This document shows positions 11,405 to 19,541 of a stretch of DNA of 64,000 nt, piece after piece. Numbering within the stretch: position 1 is the stretch's first letter; each line of letters starts with the position of its first letter. Both the position numbers and the translations under genes were made by a program. Origin of the DNA: Crenobacter oryzisoli (GTDB lineage Bacteria > Pseudomonadota > Gammaproteobacteria > Burkholderiales > Chromobacteriaceae); the NCBI RefSeq assembly GCF_030385785.1, contig NZ_JAUEDK010000001.1, positions 62,001 through 126,000 on the forward strand, given 5' to 3'. The notes beneath the pieces were generated by a model, which was not told the origin of the DNA, made no database searches, and saw only the letters and a list, made by a program, of their open reading frames with translations.

Positions 11405-11443
11405 GTGCCTGGAGGCTCTGCCGGTACCTATCTGCTTTCAGTA

Positions 11444-11460
11444 TGCACTATTTTGGTGCA
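11444..11460. promoter_or_regulatory. NtrC binding site upstream of glnLG
   Basis: TGCACTATTTTGGTGCA has the dyad TGCAC-N7-GTGCA of enteric NtrC sites. It is centred about 55 bp upstream of the sigma-54 promoter at 11389-11404, a suitable enhancer position. Confidence 0.85.
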
Positions 11461-11638
11461 TTAGGCCGGCGCGATCTTGGTGCAGCTGTGCCGTCATGGA
11501 AACGGCTCGGTATGCCAATGGGGGCCGAGTTTCCGAGGGGCAGTTCAGGCCGTGCGAACAATGGCGCTGGAAGAGGATTAAACGCCGGAGCTCATCTTCT
11601 GTTTGCGGCGGGTTGTACTGCCGTAGTGCCAGGTACTG

Positions 11639-12097
11639 CTAGCGCGCCAGTTCCTGCTGCAGCGCCTGGATGTTCTTTTCGCGCTCGGTGACAGCGTCCT
11701 GCAGCTTCTGGATCCGCTCCTGGTACTTGGCGTAGTTGCGTTCGTTGCCGTTGCGCACCGCCTGGCCGTCAGCCAGCGCCTGACGAGCGTCGGCCAGCGC
11801 CTTGCGCTCGTTGGAAAGCTCTTGTTCGAGGATCTGGCGGCGGCCGGCATCGCGCTGCTTCTGCGTCGAGGGGGCGATCTGGACTGCGCCGCTGGCGGCA
11901 TTGCCGGAAGTGCTGCGCGGCCGCAACAGGGTCGGGCGCGGCGAGTCGCTTTGCAGCGGCGGCAGCTTGATCTGCTGCGCACCGGGGACAGGCACATTGG
12001 TGTAGGTGACGTTGCCGCTCTGGTCGACGTACTTGTAGACCGGGGCGGCGTGCACGCAAGTCGCGAGTAGAGCGGTGAGGGCAAGCAGTCGTTTCAT
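11639..12097 (-). CDS. DUF4124 domain-containing periplasmic protein
   Basis: A 152-residue exported protein. A signal peptide (MKRLLALTALLATCVHA) is followed by the DUF4124 signature YKYVDQSGNVTYTNVPVPGA, a Pro/Arg linker, and a C-terminal coiled coil from about residue 85 (QILEQELSNERKALADARQA onward). Function is unknown for the family. Genes of this type commonly sit between glnA and ntrB in betaproteobacteria, as here, but no nitrogen-related role has been shown. It is transcribed in the same direction as glnLG, 284 bp upstream of glnL. Confidence 0.88.
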   Translation of the reverse strand: MKRLLALTALLATCVHAAPVYKYVDQSGNVTYTNVPVPGAQQIKLPPLQSDSPRPTLLRPRSTSGNAASGAVQIAPSTQKQRDAGRRQILEQELSNERKALADARQALADGQAVRNGNERNYAKYQERIQKLQDAVTEREKNIQALQQELAR

Positions 12098-12474
12098 CGG
12101 TGGGGACGATCAAGGTTGGCAGAACCGCTCGGCGGCGGACGCTGGGCCATGGTATGCTATATGACTATTTGTTGGGCAAAAGGTCGTGAGCATCGTGATG
12201 AATTTGACATTCAATTGCCGGGAACCACTATCGTACGTTTTCCGACAAGATCTCAGCGTTGCTTTGGCTCATGCGAAGCGCTGATCTCTGTGGGCGTATG
12301 GCTGGATCTACCGACCCGAGGGCGACGAGGCATCGCAGTCATGGCGCCGCAGCCCGATCCTGTTTTTGCCATCGCCTCCTGATCTTTGTTCGGAGAGACT
12401 GGCGAGGGGCTTGTACGTTGAGTCCGGCCGAAGCGCTCTGCTAGAGTGAACGGTCCCGTCTCCGGAGCCTTGAC
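12098..12474. other. 377-bp intergenic region without a recognisable gene
   Basis: Divergent control region between the DUF4124 gene and the YcaQ-type gene. It holds one 11-of-12 match to the repeated AAGGTTGGCCGA word (12112-12123) and a TTGACA near 12204. Open frames such as 12116-12382 lack domain similarity and a ribosome binding site, and were not called. Confidence 0.5.
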
Positions 12475-13701
12475 GTGTCCATCGTCCACCTGCCGCTCGC
12501 CGCTGCCCGCACCCTGCATCTGGCCGCCCAGGGCCTGCTGCGCCCGCCGCGCCGCAAGGCCACTCCCGCCGACCTCATCGCGGCGATCCGCCGCATGGCG
12601 CTACTGCAGATCGATACCATCCATGTGGTCGCGCGCAGCCCGTATCTGGTGTTGTTCAGCCGGCTCGGCGACTACCCGAGCCAGTGGCTGGATGAGGCGC
12701 TCGCGCGCGGCGAGCTGTTCGAGTACTGGGCGCACGAGGCCTGCTTCGTGCCGACCGAGGATTACCGCCTGCTGCGCCACCGCATGCTGGACCCGGCGGC
12801 AATGGGCTGGAAGTACTCGGCCGAGTGGATGAGCAAGCACCACGACGAGATTGCCGCGCTGCTCGACCACATCCGCGACAACGGCCCGGTGCGCTCGGCC
12901 GACTTCGAACGCCGGGACGGCAAGGGCGGCGGTTGGTGGAGCTGGAAGCCGGAGAAGCGCCATCTCGAGGTGCTGTTCACCACCGGGCGGCTGATGGTGT
13001 CCGAGCGACGCCAATTCCAGCGCGTCTACGACCTGGCTGAGCGGGTGTTGCCCGGCTGGGACGATGCGGAGCTGCCGTCGGCCGAGGCGGTGCAGCACGA
13101 GCTGCTGCACCGCAGCGCCCGCGCGCTCGGCGTGGTACGCGCCGACTGGGTGGCCGACTACTACCGGCTGCGCCGCAGTCGCTACAGTGCCGAGCTGCAC
13201 CGGCTCGCCGACGCTGGCGAACTGCTGCCGGTGCGGGTGGAGGGCTGGTCGGCCGATACCTTCGTCGCCGCCGAGCTCGCGCCGCTGCTGGCCGATGCGG
13301 CCGAAGGGCGGCTCGTGTCGACGGTGAGCACGCTGCTGTCGCCGTTCGACCCGGTGGTGTGGGACCGGCGGCGCGCCGCCACGTTGTTCGATTTCGACTA
13401 CCGGTTGGAGTGCTACACGCCGGCGCCGAAGCGTCGTTACGGCTACTTCGTGCTGCCCCTGCTCAGCCGCGGCCGGCTGGTCGGTCGGCTCGACGCCAAG
13501 GCGCATCGCGCCCAGGGAGTGTTCGAGGTGAAGGCGCTGTTCATTGAGGGCGGGGTGAAGCTGACGCAACGGCTCGCCGCCGACCTGCGCGCGGCGTTGG
13601 CGCGCTGCGCCGCCTGGCACGGCACGCCTCAGGTGGTGATCAGGCAAGCGCCGGACGGTTGGGCGACAGCGTTGAGCCCGGAAGCGGTAACGCTGGCCTG
13701 A
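12475..13701 (+). CDS. YcaQ/AlkZ-family winged-helix DNA glycosylase
   Basis: A 408-residue protein of the HTH_42 (formerly DUF1006) family. The early motif LLQIDTIHVVARSPYLVLFSRLG contains the Q-x-D catalytic triplet of the E. coli YcaQ branch, whereas Streptomyces AlkZ has Q-x-Q. These enzymes have tandem winged helices and unhook DNA interstrand crosslinks or remove bulky alkylated bases. Further conserved blocks are EYWAHEACFVP, ETKRHLEVLF-like PEKRHLEVLFTTGRL, and the C-terminal FEVKALFIE. The GTG start at 12475 is preceded by GGAG. Activity is inferred from the family. Confidence 0.85.
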   Translation: MSIVHLPLAAARTLHLAAQGLLRPPRRKATPADLIAAIRRMALLQIDTIHVVARSPYLVLFSRLGDYPSQWLDEALARGELFEYWAHEACFVPTEDYRLLRHRMLDPAAMGWKYSAEWMSKHHDEIAALLDHIRDNGPVRSADFERRDGKGGGWWSWKPEKRHLEVLFTTGRLMVSERRQFQRVYDLAERVLPGWDDAELPSAEAVQHELLHRSARALGVVRADWVADYYRLRRSRYSAELHRLADAGELLPVRVEGWSADTFVAAELAPLLADAAEGRLVSTVSTLLSPFDPVVWDRRRAATLFDFDYRLECYTPAPKRRYGYFVLPLLSRGRLVGRLDAKAHRAQGVFEVKALFIEGGVKLTQRLAADLRAALARCAAWHGTPQVVIRQAPDGWATALSPEAVTLA

Positions 13702-13718
13702 GCGGGCAGAGAAGGAAT

Positions 13719-13749
13719 AAGGTTGGCCGAATGGGATTCGGTCAACCTC
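13719..13749 (+). terminator. Hairpin built from two copies of the AAGGTTGGCCGA word
   Basis: AGGTTGGCCGAAT (13720-13732) pairs with ATTCGGTCAACCT (13736-13748) through a GGG loop, with one G-U wobble. It sits between the convergent YcaQ-type gene and glnA. There is no T-run, so termination is uncertain. The left arm is an exact copy of the repeated 12-mer. Confidence 0.6.
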
Positions 13750-13764
13750 GACAGGCCTGGCAAT

Positions 13765-13788
13765 AAAAAACGGCAGCCGAAGCTGCCG
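13765..13788 (-). terminator. Rho-independent terminator after glnA
   Basis: CGGCAGC / GCTGCCG stem with a 4-nt loop at 13771-13788, followed on the reverse strand by TTTTTT (13770-13765). Confidence 0.9.
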
Positions 13789-13815
13789 TGCAACAGGGTC
13801 GAACCTGAAAACTGA

Positions 13816-15234
13816 TTACAGGCTGTAGTACATCTGGAATTCCACCGGGTGGGTGGTCATGCGGGTCAGGTTGACCTCTTCCATCTTCAGCTCGATGTAC
13901 GACTCGATCCACTCCTTGCTGAACACGCCGCCGCGGGTCAGGAACTCGTGGTCGGCTTCCAGCGCGGCCAGGGCTTCCTCGAGGGACGCACACACGGTCG
14001 GGATCAGCTTGTCTTCTTCCGGCGGCAGGTCGTACAGGTTCTTGTCGGCCGCATCGCCCGGGTGGATCTTGTTCTGGATACCGTCCAGGCCGGCCATCAT
14101 CAGCGCCGAGAAGCACAGGTACGGGTTAGCCAGCGGGTCCGGGAAGCGCGCTTCGATACGGCGGCCTTTCGGGCTTGCCACGTGCGGGATGCGGATCGAG
14201 GCCGAACGGTTCTTCGCCGAGTAGGCCAGCTTCACCGGGGCTTCATAGTGCGGAACCAGACGCTTGTACGAGTTGGTGCCCGGGTTGGTGATCGCGTTCA
14301 GCGCCTTGGCGTGCTTGATGATGCCACCGATGTAGTACAGCGCGGTTTCCGACAGGCCGCCGTAGCCGTCGCCGGCGAACAGGTTCTGGCCGTCTTTCCA
14401 GATCGACTGGTGCACGTGCATGCCCGAGCCGTTGTCGCCGACGATCGGCTTCGGCATGAAGGTGGCGGTCTTGCCGTAGCTGTGCGCCACGTTGTGCACC
14501 ACATACTTCAGGATCTGGGTCCAGTCGGCGCGCTGGGTCAGCGTGCTGAACTTGGTGCCGATTTCGTTCTGGCCGGCAGTGGCCACTTCGTGGTGGTGCA
14601 CTTCAACCGGCACGCCCAGTTCTTCCAGGATCAGTACCATGGCCGAGCGCAGGTCTTGCGACGAATCGACCGGCGGTACCGGGAAGTAGCCGCCCTTCAC
14701 GCCCGGACGGTGGCCCATGTTGCCGCCTTCGTATTCCTTGCCCGACGACCAGGCCGCTTCTTCGGCGTTGATCTTCACGAAGGTGCCGGACATGTCGGTG
14801 TTCCAGGTCACGCTGTCGAAGATGAAGAATTCCGGTTCCGGACCGAAGTAGGCGGTGTCACCGATGCCGGTGGCCTTCAGGTACGCTTCGGCGCGCTTGG
14901 CGATCGAGCGCGGGTCGCGGTCGTAGCCTTTGCCGTCGGCCGGGTCGATCACGTCGCAGGACATGAACAGGGTCGGTTCGTCGAAGAACGGGTCGATGCG
15001 GGCGGTAGCCGGGTCGGCCATCAGCAGCATGTCGGAAGCCTGGATGCCTTTCCAGCCGGCGATCGACGAGCCGTCGAAGGCGTGGCCGCGCTCGAACCAC
15101 TCTTCGCCATCTTCGACCAGGATGCGGGCCGGGATCGACACGTGCTGTTCTTTGCCCTTGGTGTCGGTGAAACGCAGATCAACGAATTTGACATCGTTGT
15201 CCTGGATCATCTTCAAAACATTCGCAACCGTCAT
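13816..15234 (-). CDS. glnA: Glutamine synthetase, type I
   Basis: ATP-dependent amidation of glutamate with ammonia; the enzyme is a dodecamer. It is 472 residues, with the GS signature [10 protein letters not shown] near the N-terminus, the ATP/metal region containing [12 protein letters not shown] and [18 protein letters not shown], and the adenylylation tyrosine at about 401 in NLYDLPPEE. It is therefore expected to be under GlnE adenylylation control. A ribosome binding site GGAGACAAACACC precedes the ATG. Upstream are a sigma-54 promoter and two NtrC sites, so transcription is nitrogen-regulated. It is monocistronic, with its own terminator. Confidence 0.98.
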   Translation of the reverse strand: MTVANVLKMIQDNDVKFVDLRFTDTKGKEQHVSIPARILVEDGEEWFERGHAFDGSSIAGWKGIQASDMLLMADPATARIDPFFDEPTLFMSCDVIDPADGKGYDRDPRSIAKRAEAYLKATGIGDTAYFGPEPEFFIFDSVTWNTDMSGTFVKINAEEAAWSSGKEYEGGNMGHRPGVKGGYFPVPPVDSSQDLRSAMVLILEELGVPVEVHHHEVATAGQNEIGTKFSTLTQRADWTQILKYVVHNVAHSYGKTATFMPKPIVGDNGSGMHVHQSIWKDGQNLFAGDGYGGLSETALYYIGGIIKHAKALNAITNPGTNSYKRLVPHYEAPVKLAYSAKNRSASIRIPHVASPKGRRIEARFPDPLANPYLCFSALMMAGLDGIQNKIHPGDAADKNLYDLPPEEDKLIPTVCASLEEALAALEADHEFLTRGGVFSKEWIESYIELKMEEVNLTRMTTHPVEFQMYYSL

Positions 15235-15300
15235 GGTGTTTGTCTCCTGCGCTCTGGGCGCGCTGAAAGTCGGGAAGCAATTTTTCTACAAACAGGGGTA

Positions 15301-15316
15301 AGCATGAACCATGCCA
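15301..15316 (-). promoter_or_regulatory. Sigma-54 promoter of glnA
   Basis: Reverse-strand TGGCATGGTTCATGCT fits the -24 GG / -12 GC pattern with exactly 10 bp between. It is about 67 bp upstream of the glnA ATG and 95-145 bp downstream of two NtrC dyads. Confidence 0.72.
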
Positions 15317-15409
15317 ACCCCGAAACCGAGGGACGAACCATTCTGGCACAGGAAAAATGGCAAGTCATGCCGTTTACCGGCGCCCCATTTTGGTGCGTGC
15401 ACAGGGTGT

Positions 15410-15426
15410 TGCACCGTTATAGTGCA
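15410..15426. promoter_or_regulatory. NtrC site 1 upstream of glnA
   Basis: TGCACCGTTATAGTGCA, a TGCAC-N7-GTGCA-type dyad, lies at enhancer distance from the glnA sigma-54 promoter. Confidence 0.85.
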
Positions 15427-15443
15427 TATTAGGGTGACGAGTG

Positions 15444-15460
15444 TGCATTGCCGCGGTGCA
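15444..15460. promoter_or_regulatory. NtrC site 2 upstream of glnA
   Basis: TGCATTGCCGCGGTGCA is a second NtrC dyad whose start is 34 bp (about three helical turns) from the first, as expected for cooperative NtrC binding. It also lies about 120 bp upstream of the divergent rhodanese gene. Confidence 0.8.
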
Positions 15461-15582
15461 TGGCTTTGCTGAATAATGGAACGCTGTGTCAGACAAGGCC
15501 CGTGGCCAATGTCGAGTCAGGGCCGACCGGCGACAATTCCACCAATACGGATGCGGCCAATTCACACAAAGGACCTGCAGAA

Positions 15583-16035
15583 ATGAGTGATCTCGCTTCC
15601 ATCCTGGCGCAGGCGGCCGAACGCGGTCGCCAACAGGGGCTGCCATATAGTGGTGCGCTGACGCCGACCGAGGCGCAGGCGGTGCGCGAGCAGCAGCCGG
15701 GCGCCGTTCTCGTCGACGTGCGCAGCGCCGCCGAATGGCAGTTCGTCGGCGTAGTGCCGGACGCGCTGCGCATCGAGCTGCGCACCTATCCGGGCATGCA
15801 GCCGAACCCGAATTTCATCGCGCAGCTGAGTGCCGCCGTGCCACCTGAGACGACCGTGCTGTTCATGTGCCGCAGCGGCGCCCGCTCGGACGAGGCGGCG
15901 CGGCTGGCGCAGGCGGCCGGCTACGAACGTGCCTACAACGTGCTCGAAGGCTTCGAGGGCGATAAGGACGAACACGGCCACCGCGGCACGGTGTCCGGCT
16001 GGAAGGCTCACGACCTGCCCTGGCAGCAAGGCTGA
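15583..16035 (+). CDS. Rhodanese-like sulfurtransferase domain protein
   Basis: A 150-residue single-domain rhodanese. VLVDVRSAAEWQFVG is the CH2A motif, and the active-site loop is FMCRSGARS with C96 as the persulfide-forming cysteine. The closing WKAHDLPW matches the family's C-terminal CH2B-like end. It is cytoplasmic, with no signal peptide; the physiological sulfur acceptor is unknown. The ATG at 15583 follows AAAGGA; the frame is open further upstream to 15448, but that part overlaps the NtrC sites. Its stop codon TGA is the insertion point of a 140-bp repeated element. Confidence 0.87.
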   Translation: MSDLASILAQAAERGRQQGLPYSGALTPTEAQAVREQQPGAVLVDVRSAAEWQFVGVVPDALRIELRTYPGMQPNPNFIAQLSAAVPPETTVLFMCRSGARSDEAARLAQAAGYERAYNVLEGFEGDKDEHGHRGTVSGWKAHDLPWQQG

Positions 16036-16175
16036 GGCCGTTCACGATCTGCTCACCCGGGTGATCCCGCGTTGAAATGATGCTCAACATGCGCATGTAT
16101 TTTTCTGTGCATTTCGCTGTTTCGCCTCATTATTGTCGTGGCTGACCCTTCGCTCGCGAGATCGTGAATCGGTTC
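16036..16175 (+). mobile_element. MITE-like element, family A copy 1, seated on a stop codon
   Basis: 140-bp non-coding element with imperfect terminal inverted repeats (the right end, read inward, is GAACCGATTCACGATCT). It shares long identical blocks with copies at 50608-50748 and 58129-58269 (for example GTGATCC-GCGTTGAAATG, CTGACCCTTCG, TCGCGAGATCGT). The left flank is TGA, the stop codon of the rhodanese gene. The right flank is TGT, a one-base decayed duplicate. No transposase is encoded. Confidence 0.8.
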
Positions 16176-16284
16176 TGTAAGTTGCCGTTGCCATTGATGT
16201 TTGCCGCCAATCGCGGCAAAGTGACTCAGATTTGATTAGGCCGTGCGCGGCCGATGCTATTTCCCCCATTCAAGAAGACAAACC

Positions 16285-17106
16285 ATGACTGACCGCTACG
16301 CCGTCATCGGGAATCCGGTTTCCCACAGCCAGTCCCCGTTCATCCATACCGAGTTCGCTCGCCAGACCGGCGAGGACATCCAGTACGACCGGTTGTACGC
16401 CGATCTCGACAAGTTCGACGAGGTGGTCGGCCAGTTCATCAAGGACGGCGCCAAGGGCTTGAACATCACCCTGCCGTTCAAGGGCAACGCCTACCGCATG
16501 GCCACCGAGCTGACCGAACGAGCCCGCGCCGCCGAGGCGGTCAACACGCTGACCTTCAAGGACGGCAAGATCTACGGCGACAACACCGACGGTGTCGGCC
16601 TGGTGCGCGACATCGTCAGCAACCTCGATTTCCCGATCGCCGGCCAGCGCGTGCTGATTCTCGGCGCCGGCGGCGCAGTGCGCGGCGTGCTCGGCCCGAT
16701 CCTGGCCGAGAAGCCGGCATCGCTGACCATCGCCAACCGCACGCTGATCAAGGCCGAGGCGCTGGCGCACCAGTTCTCAGCCCATGGCAAAATCGAGGCG
16801 GTTGGCTACGAAGTGCTGGCCGGTCGCCAGTTCGACATCATCATCAACGCGACATCGACCAGCCTGTCCAACGAACTGCCGCCGATCCCGGCCGGCGTGT
16901 TCGCCGCGCGCACGCTGGCGTACGACATGGTGTACAGTAAGGGCCTGACCCCGTTCCTGCGCCGTGCGCAGACCGAAAACGCCGGCATGCTGGCCGATGG
17001 CCTCGGCATGCTGGTCGAGCAGGCGGCCGAATCGTTCCGCATCTGGCGCGGCATCCAGCCGGACACCCGCAAGGTCACCAACGAGCTGCGGGACCTGCTC
17101 GCCTGA
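16285..17106 (+). CDS. aroE: Shikimate dehydrogenase AroE
   Basis: NADP-dependent reduction of 3-dehydroshikimate to shikimate in the aromatic amino acid pathway. It is 273 residues, with substrate-site motifs NPVSHSQSPFIH and NITLPFKG (catalytic K66), the partner aspartate in GDNTDGVG, the nucleotide-binding loop GAGGAVRGV and ANRT. The ATG at 16285 follows AAGAAGACAAACC. It is followed after 3 bp by mtgA, and the pair is a likely operon. Confidence 0.97.
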   Translation: MTDRYAVIGNPVSHSQSPFIHTEFARQTGEDIQYDRLYADLDKFDEVVGQFIKDGAKGLNITLPFKGNAYRMATELTERARAAEAVNTLTFKDGKIYGDNTDGVGLVRDIVSNLDFPIAGQRVLILGAGGAVRGVLGPILAEKPASLTIANRTLIKAEALAHQFSAHGKIEAVGYEVLAGRQFDIIINATSTSLSNELPPIPAGVFAARTLAYDMVYSKGLTPFLRRAQTENAGMLADGLGMLVEQAAESFRIWRGIQPDTRKVTNELRDLLA

Positions 17107-17109
17107 CCG

Positions 17110-17793
17110 ATGCGGCTTCTTCTCAAGATCGGGGCGGCATTACTTGCCGCCCTTTTGCTATACAACCTGTGGATCTTCGGCCACATCGTCTATTGGCGTT
17201 ACAACAACCCATCGGTCAGCTCGTTCATGACCGAGCAGCTGGCAGTGCTGAAGGAGGATGATCCCGATGCCGAGCTGCGCCAGCGCTGGGTGCCGTACGA
17301 TCGCATTTCGGCCAACCTCAAGCGCGCCATCGTTGCCGCCGAGGACGCCAAGTTCGTCGACCATGAGGGGTTCGACTGGGACGGTATCGAAGCTGCGTTC
17401 CAGAAGAACCTGAAGCAGGGGCGTATCGTCGCCGGCGGCTCGACCATCAGCCAGCAGCTGGCGAAGAACTTGTTCCTGTCGAGCAAGAAGACGCCGTGGC
17501 GCAAGGCCGAGGAGGCGGTGATCACGGTAATGCTCGAGGCGGTGATGGACAAGCGCCGCATCTTCGAGATCTACCTGAACGTGATCGAGTGGGGTAACGG
17601 CGTATTCGGTGCCGAGGCGGCCAGCCACCACTACTTCCGGACCAGTGCCGCCGGCCTGTCGACCGGCCAGGCTGCCAAGCTCGCCGCGATGGTGCCCAAC
17701 CCGCGCTATTACGACGACCACCGCAATGCGCGGGGGCTCGCCAGGAAGACCCGCATCATCGCCGCGCGGATGCGCTACGCCGACGTGCCCTGA
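17110..17793 (+). CDS. mtgA: Monofunctional biosynthetic peptidoglycan transglycosylase
   Basis: A 227-residue GT51 glycosyltransferase that polymerises lipid II without a transpeptidase domain. An N-terminal membrane anchor covers about residues 5-28. The catalytic glutamate E78 is in IVAAEDAKFVDHEGFDW, followed by GGSTISQQLAKNLFLS and the RRIFEIYLNVIEWGNGVFG block. It lies 3 bp after aroE and ends before a terminator made from the repeated 12-mer. Confidence 0.96.
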   Translation: MRLLLKIGAALLAALLLYNLWIFGHIVYWRYNNPSVSSFMTEQLAVLKEDDPDAELRQRWVPYDRISANLKRAIVAAEDAKFVDHEGFDWDGIEAAFQKNLKQGRIVAGGSTISQQLAKNLFLSSKKTPWRKAEEAVITVMLEAVMDKRRIFEIYLNVIEWGNGVFGAEAASHHYFRTSAAGLSTGQAAKLAAMVPNPRYYDDHRNARGLARKTRIIAARMRYADVP

Positions 17794-17821
17794 ACCGTTT
17801 CCTCCGCTCCGTTGCACCATC

Positions 17822-17850
17822 AAGGTTGGCCGACTCCCGGCCAACCTTTT
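17822..17850 (+). terminator. Terminator after mtgA containing the AAGGTTGGCCGA word
   Basis: AAGGTTGGCCG (17822-17832) pairs with CGGCCAACCTT (17838-17848), followed by T residues. The left arm begins an exact copy of the recurrent 12-mer (17822-17833), and the right arm carries an 11/12 inverted copy. Confidence 0.85.
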
Positions 17851-18070
17851 CCTTCCTCCGGTCCCTTTCGGCCCCGTCTGGCCGCCCGGAAGACCGCTGT
17901 GGTAAAATTGCACCTTTTCCGTCTCCGACCGCGCCGAGTGCGCGGTTTGACCATGGACTTGCCCAGTTACCCCGTAATTCGTAGTCGCTTTACTATCCCT
18001 ATCTGATTCTGTCGTTTGATCGTCGATGCGCCACTCACCGCATCCGCCGCAACGGCGGAAGGAGGCGCAC

Positions 18071-19528
18071 ATGACGGTGCTCGAACGAAAGCCCGCCGAT
18101 CGTCTGCATGACAATCTCACCCAGGTGCAACGGCTCTTGGAGCGTCAGCGCCTGGTCGACGAACTCCTCCATCGCCAGGATGAGCCCCGCCAGGAACCGG
18201 CCGACAAGCCGCAACTGGTCGAAAGCCTGCTGCACCGTCAAAACCTGACCGAACTGCAGCAGAAGCTCGCGCAGTTGCACCCCGCTGACATTGCCTACAT
18301 CCTCGAAGCGCTACCACTTCACGAACGTCTCTTGGTCTGGGGGCTGGTACGGAGCGAGGATGACGGCGAGATCCTGCTCGAAGTGTCCGACGCGGTGCGC
18401 GAGTCGCTGATCGAGGCGATGGACAGCGACGAGCTGGTCGCCGCGGTCGAGGACCTCGGCGCCGACGAGCTGGCCGATCTCGCGCCGGACCTGCCGCGCC
18501 AGGTGGTCTACGAGGTGATGGGCTCGCTCGACGATGAGGAGCGCGCCCGGCTGCAGTCGGCGCTGTCCTACCGGGAGGACCAGGTCGGCGCGCTGATGGA
18601 CTTCGAGCTGGTCAAGATTCGCGCCGACGTGTCGTGCGAAGTGGTGCTGCGCTACCTGCGTCGCTTCGACGAGCTGCCCGACCACACCGACAAGATCTTC
18701 GTGATCGACGACGACGAGAGGCTCAAGGGTGTGTTGTCGATCAGGAAGTTGCTTGTCTCCGACCCGGATGCCAAAGTCGGCGACGTCATGGCGACCGAGG
18801 TGGTCACCTTCCGGGCGGACGAGGCTGCCGAGGATGCCGCGCTCGCGTTCGAACGTTACGATCTGGTCACCGCGCCGGTGGTCGACGGCAACGGCAAGCT
18901 GATCGGGCGCCTCACTGTCGACGAGATGCTCGACGTGATCCGCGAGGAGTCCGAGAGCGAGGTGCTGAACATGGCGGGTCTGAAGGAAGAGGAAGACCTG
19001 TTCGCGCCAGTGGTCGACTCGGTGAAGAACCGCTGGGCCTGGCTCGCGATCAACCTGTGCACCGCCTTCGTCGCCAGCCGCGTGATCGGCGCGTTCGAGC
19101 AATCGATCCAGCAGCTGGTCGCGCTCGCGGCGCTGATGCCCATCGTCGCCGGCATCGGCGGCAACTCGGGCAACCAGACCATCACGATGATCGTGCGCGC
19201 GCTGGCGATGGGCCAGCTGCAGCTCAGCCAGGCGTGGCGGCTGTGGCGCAAGGAACTTGGCGTCAGCGTGATCAACGGCCTGGTGTGGGGCGGCGCGATC
19301 GGCATCATCGCCTGGTGGCTGTACCACAGCTTTTCGCTGGGCCTGGTGATGACCGCCGCGATGACGCTGAACCTGGTCCTGGCCGCCACCATGGGGGTGC
19401 TGATCCCGACGCTGATGCAGAAGTTCGGCCGCGACCCGGCGCTGGGTTCGAGCGTGCTGATCACCGCCTGCACCGACTCGGGCGGCTTCTTCATCTTCCT
19501 TGGCCTCGCCTCCCTGTTCCTATTGTGA
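18071..19528 (+). CDS. mgtE: Magnesium transporter MgtE
   Basis: A 485-residue Mg2+ channel/transporter. Its order is a superhelical N-terminal domain with repeated acidic helices (LHPADIAYILEALP, LGADELADLAPDLP), two CBS domains (about 205-330) that gate the pore by Mg2+ sensing, and five C-terminal transmembrane helices with the pore motif PIVAGIGGNSGNQT. A strong AGGAGG lies before the ATG at 18071; an upstream in-frame start at 18026 is unlikely. I see no M-box in the leader. Directly followed by prmC. Confidence 0.96.
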   Translation: MTVLERKPADRLHDNLTQVQRLLERQRLVDELLHRQDEPRQEPADKPQLVESLLHRQNLTELQQKLAQLHPADIAYILEALPLHERLLVWGLVRSEDDGEILLEVSDAVRESLIEAMDSDELVAAVEDLGADELADLAPDLPRQVVYEVMGSLDDEERARLQSALSYREDQVGALMDFELVKIRADVSCEVVLRYLRRFDELPDHTDKIFVIDDDERLKGVLSIRKLLVSDPDAKVGDVMATEVVTFRADEAAEDAALAFERYDLVTAPVVDGNGKLIGRLTVDEMLDVIREESESEVLNMAGLKEEEDLFAPVVDSVKNRWAWLAINLCTAFVASRVIGAFEQSIQQLVALAALMPIVAGIGGNSGNQTITMIVRALAMGQLQLSQAWRLWRKELGVSVINGLVWGGAIGIIAWWLYHSFSLGLVMTAAMTLNLVLAATMGVLIPTLMQKFGRDPALGSSVLITACTDSGGFFIFLGLASLFLL

Positions 19529-19541
19529 TGAGACCGATGCG

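Noticed and set aside
12116-12382. 88-codon frame upstream of the YcaQ-type gene
   Set aside because: Begins next to a repeated word, lacks a Shine-Dalgarno and has no similarity I can recognise.
17851-18070. Possible Mg2+ riboswitch (M-box) before mgtE
   Set aside because: The leader shows none of the conserved M-box helices I can recognise; an ordinary promoter region is sufficient.
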